The translations under genes and the position numbers were made by a program. Shown in pieces: positions 12,742 through 22,793 of a DNA stretch of 64,000 bases (its first letter is position 1; each line of letters opens with the position of its first letter). Under the pieces are notes generated by a model. That model had not been told where the DNA came from. It did no database searches and saw nothing but the letters and a program-made list of their open reading frames with translations. This stretch comes from Pegea sp. RAD2-039 (lineage: Eukaryota; Chordata; Thaliacea; Salpida; Salpidae): the NCBI GenBank assembly GCA_034620365.1, contig JAQGEQ010000192.1, forward strand, positions 2,661,001 to 2,725,000, read 5' to 3'.

Positions 12742-13254
12742 AATTAATCGTAAACTTATTTAATTTTTTTTCTAAGAACATAACAACAAATTTAGATGAA
12801 AGTTCTAGCCACATTAATTTAAATTCCATTTGAAGATCAAAAATTTGATCAGAAGAACTTTTTCCAGCGGTAGTATCATATCTTGATATATCTGAGAAAC
12901 CTGTGAAAATCTATTTTATTGAAAATATTGATGCTGGTGGTCAAAGATCCTGAAGACTCGCATGCTTTTAGCAGCCCCCTACAAAATTAATTCAAATGAA
13001 ACTTTTTTAAAAACTTTAAAAAAATTAATTCTTGAAATTTGTGTTGTGGTTGAAATGAACTTGTTTTGATCTCACTGATTAAAACTGAATAACAGGTAAA
13101 GAGGTTAACTATCAATTTAACGTTCAAAAAAATATTATCTACAAAACAATTTTTAAATCTCGTCATGGTCAAATATTATTACCAAAATATTTTTTTAACA
13201 CAAAGCTTGAACTCGGCCATTGGAATGTCAAGAAAAACTTAACGAAAAATAGAG

Positions 13255-13326
13255 TGAGCCCGACGTGATTTGAACACGCAACCTTCTGATCTGGAGTCAG
13301 ACGCGCTACCGTTGCGCCACAGGCCC
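13255..13326 (-). tRNA. tRNA-Trp (CCA), second identical copy
   Basis: Identical over all 72 nt to the tRNA at 12341-12412, same strand, 914 bp away, with anticodon CCA. It is followed on the minus strand by a TTTTT terminator after a short spacer. The flanks do not match those of the first copy, so only the tRNA has stayed identical, by selection or by a short duplication/conversion. Confidence 0.96.
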
Positions 13327-14219
13327 ACATAACTTTTTTCAAATATTATATTTAATTATTTGTCCTTACATAATATAGATACTTAAGAATTACTTAATTT
13401 TAATTTGTTTATCTGTACAATTTTTTCCTAATGTATTATAATGGTTATTCAGAAAATAACACTTGATTTTTTATGAAAGATATTAGACTTTTCCTGATAA
13501 GCATTCTTAAAGATGTAAATAAGTACAAACAAGTTTTTAAGAGCAAGTAAGAACATCGTTTTAAGAGTTTTTTCTTCTTATTTAAACTAAAAAATTTCAA
13601 TAGTTTTTAATTTTTATCAATTAATTTTAATTTAAAGTACAAGAAGTTCAGCTGCCTTAAACATTTTAAAATGAAAGAAAGAGGATCAACATTTGGAAGG
13701 ATTAATTTTTAATAAACATTTTTTTAGAACTTTTAAAATAATTTTGATCGGTTTTTTTATGTTCATGTTTGTTAAAGAGATATTATAGATGAAATAAACT
13801 TTTTGAAAAATCTGCTAAATATCACTTAAATCGATTTTCACTGATATAAAAAATGCTTTAGAGTTATTCATTTAAAATACTAAAACAATTGAAGAAATCA
13901 CATATTTGTATAAGTTTGTATATCAATAAGTTAGCCTAATATTGAATTAATTACTTTTAAATGAGTTTCACATACGTTTAATCTTCCTTATATACAGTTT
14001 TTAATGAATAAATTTTGTCAATGTTTAAATATAATTTTTACTTAAGAAAAGACAATGATATCATTGAACTACTTTCTCATTTTCTATGGGACATGAGAAA
14101 TTTAGAAAGTGAGTATCCACATTACTTTAATCATCGCTAACATCATGTCATAAGACAGACAAAAATAACTGAAAAACTTACAAATTTTTTTCAACTCATA
14201 AAATCTTATGTAAATAAAG
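13327..14219. other. AT-rich intergenic
   Basis: Nothing recognisable. A duplicated segment starts close to 14220. Confidence 0.4.
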
Positions 14220-14956
14220 AACAGTTTATCGATATGACATATAAACTACTAAACCAACAAACTCTATTTGACTAGGTTGATATTTAATGTTTTGACAGAA
14301 ATTAAAACATTGACTTTAGAGTAAATCTTTTAAGTATCATTAAAAGATCTTAAATAAGCCACCCACTTGAAGCTCAAATATCAAACTCTAAATTCCTAAT
14401 TGCCCAACTAATTGCCATTTGTCTTTCAATTAATTACATTAGAACTTCTTTTTGTTGTTATAAAAAGTTATAAGTGTTCAATTCTTATTTTAAATATAAA
14501 CTTAATATAACTATATAAGATAACTATATAACATAAGTAAATGTAAGTCTATGTATGAGTGGCATGTAGTTTTGCAACAAATAGTTTTGTATTCAAATTT
14601 TTCTAAATTTTAATTGTAAAACAGAAAATTAGCTGTTTCCTGTGTAATCTTGGAAAATAAAGCTCTGCTAAAAATTCCTTACTTTCAAACTCAAACAATT
14701 GAACTTATAGTATCAATTTATTTATTAAATTCTAAGGAACTGTTTCAAAAATTTCTTATATTTACATTTGAAATTAAATTTGATAATCAAAATGAAATAA
14801 CATTTCTAATCAATTTGGAAAATAATTGAGATAAAAATTAATGAGAAAAGGTTTTCTGGTTTAGTTTTTGTAGACACAACCATAAAAGGAATAAAGACAA
14901 AGTTGATAAATCTTCTGCGGTTTACATGTTTGTCATTACGTCTGTCTTTTCGCATA

Positions 14957-14964
14957 TATATAAA
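14957..14964 (+). promoter_or_regulatory. TATA box of the 15-kb peptide gene
   Basis: TATATAAA within CGCATATATATAAATAAG lies 78 bp before the start codon. The duplicate at 19503 has exactly the same spacing, and a third copy of this promoter lies at 21284. Confidence 0.7.
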
Positions 14965-15034
14965 TAAGTAAGTAGAATTGATTTTATTATAACAGTTATA
15001 TAGTGAACTACAAGACTCAAATACTTTAAGAAAA

Positions 15035-15772
15035 ATGAGTTTTCGACTTTTTATAATAATTTTGGCAATTGCTACTGTTGTCAATACGAAATCAGTTTTA
15101 AGTAAGAGCAAAATTTATTGCTGATATTCTAAAATTCTAATCTAATAGTATAAAGAAAAATAAAATAATAATCTTTCATAATTGATATTATTTCACGTTT
15201 AAATAATAAAGATAATTTTTGAATAATAGTAAATAGTTTTAATGTTTCTTTTCATATTATAATCTTTAAATAATCTTAGATTCTAACAAATGGCGAATAA
15301 TGGAGAAGAAAGAAGCACAAACTGAAAACTTTCGGCCAGAATTTCTAAAAATCAATGATGTTAATAATTTAGTTCCTGAAGAAAACTTTGACTTGAAGTT
15401 ACGAAGTAAAAGATCAACAACTGGCAAAAATCCTGTTAAATGTTACATAGAATTTTGTCATAACCGATGCTCAGCATTTTCAAGTAAGATTTCTGCTTTT
15501 AACTAATATCTTTTTCATTTACTTTAATTATCAAAGAAAAAACATTTGATTTTACTTTTTATAAAAGTTTGTAAGAATTTACTGGCAGATAAAAACGGTT
15601 TCTTATTTAGTAATAAGATTTAATAATTTGATTTGCTGTTGAACAATTAGTTACCTTATATTACAAACGAAATATATATTTGTAATCTTTTACAGGAAAA
15701 CACAATCTTAGACGAAACTGCAAAGTTTGCAAAAGTCATAAAGCATGTAAACGAGGATATAGTTATTTCTAA
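15035..15772 (+). CDS. Furin-type cysteine-rich cationic peptide precursor, copy 1
   Basis: Three exons: 15035-15101, 15280-15483, 15696-15772 (348 nt, 115 aa), all phase 1 junctions with GTAAG donors. Exon 1 is a signal peptide (MSFRLFIIILAIATVVNTKS). Exon 2 holds an acidic propeptide that ends in a furin-type site (LRSKR) and the first half of the mature peptide (CYIEFCHNRC). Exon 3 holds the second half (CKVCKSHKAC) and the end GYSYF. The mature peptide is about 48 residues and strongly basic, with six Cys spaced C-x4-C-x3-C-x12-C-x2-C-x5-C. Unlike the 10-kb gene there is no sushi exon. The design resembles antimicrobial or venom-type precursors, but no known family is recognised and function is inferred only. 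Poly(A) hexamers follow at 15852 and 15961. Confidence 0.82.
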
Positions 15773-16600
15773 TCTTTCTTGTCTGTGATTATATGGATGC
15801 AGGCATCTGTAAATGATTGGAATATTTTTTCAGTTTCCATTAACTTTTTATAATAAATAATTTATTTAGTGACTGTCTTTTTTATTCTCATTCCTTTTTT
15901 ATTCATATATCAGTAATTGTGTTATTTATTAGTACTTAATTTGAATTGTACAATCTACGAAATAAAATCTTCTAAGTTACTGTTGATATGATTTAATTAA
16001 GGTGTTTATAAAAGCAGAACTTAGCATATTTGAAATAAATTGGTTTTAAATGTAAATGTTTCTTATGAGTAAAGAATCAGAATCAATAAAAATGATTATT
16101 TGTGTAAAACGTGAAATCTTCCTATCAATTCATTTAAGTTAATCATTTGAAATATGGATGATAATTTATAAGGAACATATTTTGATAAAGTAGGTTTTTA
16201 GATTGACTCCTTGAAACGTTTTTAGTCGTTCTTAATCAAGAATTGTAAACTAGATACTATAAAAAGCAATTAAAATTGATATTGAAACATATTTGAAGTT
16301 GGTGTTCGAACAGTTCGCAATTAAAATATGATTTTAGCAACTTGATAAAAAACATGATTAGAAATGTTTGAATTTTAGAAGTTAAATTAAATAACTTTGA
16401 ATGAGAGCTTCTGCGGTTCATCATTCTTTTAAAATTTGTTTGATTATTTTTCGGAAACCGATATTTGTTTTTTCAAACCAAAACTGCTTTGCTTAATATA
16501 CACATCAAAAATTTTGTAAGATTTCTGACAATTAATTTAGTTTAAGTGATGATTAGAATTAAAAATGAATTCAAATTTCTATTTTGTAAATAATTGCATT

Positions 16601-18559
16601 TGCAATTACATTATAAAAACATCATAAGCAAATATTTATTCTTAATTAATTTATAATATTATTTTTATTCAGTCTAAATGACATAAATGCAAAAATTATT
16701 TTATATTCTTAATCAAAAGATTAAAAATCGAATATTCGAAGTTATTTTTTATATTTGAGATTCAATTATCTCTTCTTAAATAAGCTGATTAAAGATAATA
16801 TAAAAGAAATTTGACAAAATAACTGATATAAATAATATCAATAACATTCTTTTAATAAATGAAAATATCAATATAACCAATTCAATCTTGCAAAATTAAA
16901 TCATTGTCAAATCCTGCAAGACATTTAACTTAAATATATATTTTTTTCTTAACATATTTTAGTTTAAGCAAAGATACGAACTTAATTTTTATTGGCTGTG
17001 ATAATCAAAATTCGATAAACTAAATTTCATCTTTCAAGAAAATTTTCTTTTTACTGTATAAGTAGTTTAATGCGAAAAATAATCGAACATTAAAGGAAGA
17101 GTTGCAAAACTAAGATTACAGCAGAGCTGTAAAAATTGACTTGTAGAAGGTAAGCACCACCAGAAATGTTGTTATATTGCAAATAATTTATGAAAATTTG
17201 TTTAATTTACGAACGTTAAGCATTTCAACCTTATTCTAGATAATTTTTATTATTATTTGTTGTAAAGAAAAACTAGAAAATTTTACTTTATGCAGTTTTT
17301 TTTTACCTTTTGTCTGATTAAATAAATAGGAGTTAAAAAATATTATTTAAATAACTCATAGCAGCATAATTAAATGTGTAAGTGACTTATTTCAAAATAA
17401 AACATGGTTCAGCAATAAATAATCTTTAAAAGTTATGAAGTAAAAAAAACAAGATTTAAGTTTTTAATGATTAAATAAAAGATAGATAATGTAATTTTGA
17501 TAATAATTATTATTAATTACTTAATAACATCAATATAGTTTGTAATTTTTTTTTCTGAAGTTGTCAATTCATAAATTTTTATTGAAAATCTTTTTTAAAA
17601 ACTGGTTGAGGTCTTATTGGAAATAGTGAAACTTTAATTATTTTAACTGAAGAATCCATGATGACTTAAAATAAATAAAAATAATCTTTGTTGAAGTTAA
17701 TCTGGGAATAAAATATTCAGTTTGTGTAAAATTAAGCTAAATAACTTTATAATAAAAACACGGAAACAATTAAAACTAATTCTAGCTGCTCTACATAATT
17801 ATTATTTGCACCTTATATTAGCTAATACTCACTAATTAGCGGATTTCTTGCTGCAAGATTTCAAGAAAACTCAAATTAGACAGTTACTAGACATGGTACT
17901 GTTTAACTATTTAAACTATTTACATGTATTACACGTTTAAAATTCAATTTAATAAACGCACCATATTAGAATAGGTTTGTAAATGTGCTTTGCTATGATA
18001 TGTTTTTTTTGTAACAGTAAAACAGTTAATATGTAAAATATTTTCGACAGTTAATTATAATTTTTCACTTTTGATGTGATACAAAAGTGATATAATCATT
18101 CTAGTAGGTTCTGAAGACCTGATTTTCTATAGCTTCTTAACAATATCTCTCTTTTACTTTATTTATTGTCATCTAATTTTGAAAATTATTAAAGATTTCC
18201 GTTTAAAACACAAAATGTGATAAGCAATTTGAAAGCCAATTTATGTCATATAGTTCAATTTAAGTAATAAAATTGTAAGTTCATAGCTTTAAGTGCAGTG
18301 TTTCTAAATGAATAATTTCAAATAAAAAAATCATCAATAAAAGTGGTGAGATTTATTCTAAATAGATAAAAAACATATCATTTATTAAATAACAAAGTAA
18401 TATTCCATATTAGTCTTTGTTTTATAAAGACTTAACAATTTTGAATTTATGAACTATTTCTGACTCTTTATAGTTTTGCCATAATCAAATATGTAAAACC
18501 ATTAAATATCTAAGAAAGTTAAGCTCATAAATTCTTAAATAAATAAAAAAACAACTTGT
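16601..18559. other. AT-rich intergenic spacer between the duplicates
   Basis: No gene or clear repeat is seen. Confidence 0.4.
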
Positions 18560-18738
18560 CGACAAGATACATGAACTACTAAACCAATAAACTCTATTTG
18601 ACAAAGTTAATATTTAATGTTTAGGCAGAATTCAAATTAATAGATTTAGAATATATTTGCTGAGTTTCATTAAAATTTTTGAAAAAGTTATCTATTTGTA
18701 AAATCGAATAATTAAAAAATCTAATTACGTAATTAATC

Positions 18739-19174
18739 AAAATTATTCACAACCTAATTGATCTTCAGTTTGATGACTTTTTCTCCATTAGTCCCTCCCT
18801 CAAGTTATATCAACTTAGAAGACATAAATTACATCTTAATAAGCCCACTCCACCAGCTACGTTAACCAGATTAAGTTTTTTCTCATACCGCATAATCAGT
18901 ACATGGAACAATCTGCCATCAGAGATTGTCATGTCAAAATCACTTATGCTGTTCAAGAAAAAGCTGAATTGTTATAATATCGCCAACATTGCCATTTCTA
19001 AACTGTGAATTTTTCTCTTTTACAATACTATGATTCTGTGCAGTTCTTCATTGTCATATGCTTTTTCGTTTACACGTCAAATAGATCTAATTTGTGAGAA
19101 TGTGTGTTAGCGAGAGGTGCTCTTTTTAGGCACCCTCCTTCACATTTATTGTAATAAATAAATAAATAAATAAA
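18739..19174 (+). mobile_element. Very young 5'-truncated LINE insertion
   Basis: This insert matches the last about 430 bp of the full-length LINE (from about 25525 to its AAAT tail) with a single substitution that I could find (AACAATCTGCC here, AACAATATGCC there). It includes the end of ORF2, the stop, the 3' UTR stem-loop and an AAAT-repeat tail. No clear target-site duplication could be picked out in this AT-rich context. Confidence 0.95.
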
Positions 19175-19502
19175 AGTCGGTGACGTTAAAAAGTTATTTT
19201 AAAAATATTTTAGTAAAATAAGAGAATTTTAATGAGATTCAGAAAATAATTTCAACTAAATTCAAACAATTGAACTTATAGTATTAAGTTATTTATGAAA
19301 TTCTAAAGAACTGTTTCAAATTTTTCTTTTATTTACAGTTGAAATTAAATTTTAATCAATTTGGAAATTAATTGAGATAAAAATTAATGAGAAAAGGTTT
19401 TCTGGTTTAGTTTTTGTAGACACAACCATAAAAGGTATAAAGACAAAGTTGATAAATCTTCTGCGGTTTACATGTTTGTCTTTACGTCTGTCTTTTCGCA
19501 TA

Positions 19503-19510
19503 TATATAAA
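19503..19510 (+). promoter_or_regulatory. TATA box of the 20-kb peptide gene
   Basis: TATATAAA lies 78 bp before the start codon, as in the duplicate gene. The sequence between the TATA box and the start codon is almost unchanged. Confidence 0.7.
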
Positions 19511-19580
19511 TAAGCAAGTAGAATTGATTTTATTATAACAGTTATATAGTGAACTACAAGACTCAAATACTTTAAGAAAA

Positions 19581-20312
19581 ATGAGTTTTCGACTTTTTAT
19601 AATAATTTTGGCAATTGCTACTGTTGTCAATACGAAATCAGTTTTAAGTAAGAGCAAAATTTATTGCTGATATTATAAAATTCTAATCTAATAGTATAAA
19701 GAAAAGTAAAATAATAATCTTTTATAATTATTATTATTTCACGTTTAAATATTATAAATAATTATTAAATTATAGTAAAAAGTTTTAATGTTTCTTTTCA
19801 TATTATAATCTTCAAATAATCTTAGATTTTAACAAATGGCGAATAATGGAGAAGAAAGAAGCACAAACTGAAAACTTTCGGCCAGAATTTCTAAAAATCA
19901 ATGATGTTAATAATTTAGTTCCTGAAGAAAACTTTGACTTGAAGTTACGAAGTAAAAGATCAACAACTAGAAGAAATAATATTAAATGTTACATAGAGTT
20001 TTGTCATAACCGATGCTCAGTGTTTCCAAGTAAGATTTGTAATTAATATCTTTTTTCATTTATTTTGATTATCAAAGAAAAAACATTTGATTTTACTTTT
20101 AATAAAAGATGTATGAATTTACTGGCAGATAAAAACGATTTATTATTTAATAATAAGATTTAATAATTTGATTTGCTGTTGAACAATTAGTTATCTTATT
20201 ATACAAACGAAATATATATTTGTAATCTTTTACAGGAAAACACAATCTTAGACGAAACTGCAAAGTTTGCAAAATTCATAAAGCATGTAAACAAGGATAT
20301 AGTTATTTCTAA
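19581..20312 (+). CDS. Furin-type cysteine-rich cationic peptide precursor, copy 2
   Basis: Three exons: 19581-19647, 19826-20029, 20236-20312 (348 nt, 115 aa), the same sizes and phases as the gene at 15035. The signal peptide is identical and the propeptide differs at one residue, while the roughly 48-residue mature part after LRSKR differs at about eight. The changes cluster just after the cleavage site (RRNNIKC in place of GKNPVKC), around Cys3 and in the last loop. All six Cys are kept (CYIEFCHNRC, CKVCKIHKAC). The AATAAA at 20501 is shared, while the nearer hexamer of copy 1 is altered. Role as for copy 1: secreted basic peptide, function unproven. Confidence 0.82.
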
Positions 20313-20745
20313 TCTTTCTTTTCTGTGATTATATGGATGCAGGCATCTGTAAATGATGGGAATATTTTTTCAGTTTCCATTAATTTTTTATAACAAATGA
20401 TTTATTTAGTGACTGTCTTTTTTATTCTCATTCCTTTTTTATTCATATATCAGTAATTGTGTTATTTATTAGTACTTAATTTGAATTGTACAATCTACGA
20501 AATAAAATCTTCTAATTTAATGTTGATATGATTTAATTAAGGTATTCATGAGAACAGAACTTAAAATATTTGAATTAACGTGGTTTTAAATTTAAGTGTT
20601 TCTTATGAGTAAAGAATCAGAATCAATAGAAATGATTATTTGTGTAAAACGTGAAATCTTCTTATCAATTTCTAACAGTCAATTTAGTTTAAGTGATTAT
20701 TAGAGTTAAAAATGAATTCAAATTTCTATTTTGTAAACAATTTTA

Positions 20746-21204
20746 TTGGCAAAATATCGAAATCTAGTTCAAAACTTGTACAGGTAATTACTGAATATGT
20801 TAAAAATTTCTTTAAAGATATAGGTTAACTTTGTTTGACTTTTGAAACAATGAATACTTTTTGTCAAACAGCTTAACAAACAGTATTAGGTTAATAAAAG
20901 TTATTTCAGACACTATTTCAAACATTTGCTTTCAATACAATATAAATTTAAACAAGGTTTAAGCATTATTTAAACAATACAAGCTCCTATACACCTAGCA
21001 GTAAAAGTATTTTTTGGGAATAGGTCATTTTTAGTAAACTCTAAAATACTTAAATTTAAATACTTTGTGTTTAAAAACTTTTCAAGTTTGTTAGTTATGC
21101 AATTATTTACTTAAACAGTTAAGAAATCAAACAGTTTGTCGTGAGTTTATCAATTAACTGATATATATTATACAATTTTTCTTTCAAATGTTCTTCTTTA
21201 GTCA
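20746..21204. other. AT-rich intergenic
   Basis: Nothing recognisable between the end of the duplicated block and the orphan promoter copy. Confidence 0.4.
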
Positions 21205-21345
21205 CCGCCATACAAAGAATAAAGATAATATTGATCCATCTATTGTAGTGTAGTATTTGTCATTACGTCTATCCTTTAGCATTTATATAAATAAGCAGCT
21301 AAACTTGGTTTTATCATAGTATCTATATAGTGAATTATACGACTA
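21205..21345 (+). promoter_or_regulatory. Orphan third copy of the peptide-gene promoter
   Basis: The block carries the landmarks of the 15/20-kb promoters in the same order: a CATA-rich box, TTTGTCATTACGTCT, CTTT.GCAT, TATATAAATAAG (21284-21295), a TATAGTGAA..TAC block and ACGACTAAA. No signal-peptide exon follows. The homology stops shortly before the LINE region. It is the remnant of a third, lost member of the peptide array. Confidence 0.7.
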
Positions 21346-21797
21346 AAGTTGTTATTTAATGCTGCAAAGAATTTTGTTGAAACCGATGTTTTTCAAATAA
21401 GAGTTTTGTTATTGAATAATTTGTTCTTAATTAGATAAATTTTATATTTATAAAGCCAAATATCTCCATTTTGGAAATATTTAATAAAAATATTAAAAGA
21501 AAATATTTAATATATTTTTAAAATATTTAATAAAAATGTGAAAAAATTTACCAAGAAAATTAGATTTTAACTCCTTTGTAATATTAATATTTATTTGATT
21601 TAATATTAAACAATTTATTTTCTATAAAAATATTCTATTTGAATAAGAAAATATTTCTATTTGAATAAGGAAGTGAATTGTTTATTATATATATATTATA
21701 TTTTGTGGCTGGTGACAGTAAAAATCTTTTATAAATCTTTGGTGGATACACATTTATTAACCTTGTATACTTTGGTGGGAGTTACTAAAAATCTATC

Positions 21798-22793
21798 ATG
21801 GAAACTATGGTAGATACAAATGACAGGACCTTGCGGTCAAAAGCTCCAAAAGACCCAAGCAAACCAAGTTCTTCAAAACAAGCTTGCAATGGCAATTGCC
21901 AAGCTTGTAACAAAACTTGCTCTGGTAAAGATCTGGCAATAGATTGCATCAAATGCCTCTCTAGGTTTCACCTCACTTGTAGTGATGTGAATAAAAAATT
22001 ATATGATATATTTGAAAATAATAAAATGCAGCAAGTGGGATTTTGTTGGTCCTGCATTAAATGTAGATCTATGGACAAAACAACTACCTCGTCCAACACT
22101 AACAAAAGCCTATTGTCTGACATCAGCAACACCATATCCACTGAATTGACCAAATTAAAATCTGAAATCGGCAACGATGTTGCCAAAATCAATGAAAAGA
22201 TTTCTATCTTATCCAAATCTATGGATGAACTGGAGGCCTCCACAAAGAAGCCTCTCACGTGGGCCTCAGTTGTTGGTAATTCTGGATCCGAAAAGGGTAC
22301 TAGCGTGGTGCAACTTCTTGCCAAGAAGGTTACTGACACGCACAAGAAACTTACTCTGGACCGGGAGGATAGAGAAAACAATGTCATCATCTTTGGTGTC
22401 CCTGAGACTGATAAAGACGATGACATCAAGACTTTTAATCAAATGTGCACTCAAGGCCTTGGTGCTGTGGACACTCCAAAAGTTTCAATGACCAGACTCG
22501 GGGCAAAAAGATCAAATCATAAAAGACCGTTAAAAGTTTCCTTTCAGGAAAGATGGGACAAACGTAAGTTTCTTGCTAAGCTGTATAAACTTAAGCAGGA
22601 CGAAAAATTCCAGGGCATCAGAGTAGCACATGATATGTGTGAAGACGATCGCGTAGAAAATAAGCGTCTTCTAAAAGAGGCGTACAGCCGAAATCAGAAA
22701 GAGCAACCAACTGATTTCAAATACAAAGTTCGAGGTCCACCATGGGCTTTACAGATTGTGAAGGTCTTTTCAAAAAACGGAAGTGCAAAATAA
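21798..22793 (+). CDS. LINE ORF1 protein (PHD-like finger, coiled coil, RNA-binding fold)
   Basis: 331 aa. Residues about 30-95 hold paired Cys/His motifs (CQAC, CIKC, FHLTC, CWSCIKC) that look like a PHD-type zinc finger, as known in CR1 ORF1. A heptad-like stretch follows at about 105-150. A basic segment (VIIFGVPE at about residue 200) resembles the RRM-like module of LINE ORF1 proteins. Its role is to bind element RNA and form the ribonucleoprotein. The stop lies inside the start of ORF2, so ORF2 is probably reached by reinitiation or frameshift. Confidence 0.85.
   Translation: METMVDTNDRTLRSKAPKDPSKPSSSKQACNGNCQACNKTCSGKDLAIDCIKCLSRFHLTCSDVNKKLYDIFENNKMQQVGFCWSCIKCRSMDKTTTSSNTNKSLLSDISNTISTELTKLKSEIGNDVAKINEKISILSKSMDELEASTKKPLTWASVVGNSGSEKGTSVVQLLAKKVTDTHKKLTLDREDRENNVIIFGVPETDKDDDIKTFNQMCTQGLGAVDTPKVSMTRLGAKRSNHKRPLKVSFQERWDKRKFLAKLYKLKQDEKFQGIRVAHDMCEDDRVENKRLLKEAYSRNQKEQPTDFKYKVRGPPWALQIVKVFSKNGSAK

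Larger units (their letters stand above)
14220..16600 (+). repeat. Tandem segmental duplication, copy 1 (15-kb peptide gene)
   Basis: This segment matches 18560-20745 in the same orientation. It includes the upstream region, promoter, three exons, both introns and downstream DNA of a peptide gene. Copy 2 lacks part of the downstream DNA (roughly 16150-16520 here) and carries a LINE insertion upstream. The boundaries are approximate. Confidence 0.85.
18560..20745 (+). repeat. Tandem segmental duplication, copy 2 (20-kb peptide gene)
   Basis: Direct duplicate of 14220-16600. Non-coding sequence is highly similar, including introns and promoter. A truncated LINE (18739-19174) was inserted in the upstream part after duplication, since copy 1 has no such element. 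Confidence 0.85.

Noticed and set aside
18739-19174. Target-site duplication for the young LINE copy
   Set aside because: The flanks are A/T runs that match the AAAT tail by chance. No unambiguous repeat could be defined.
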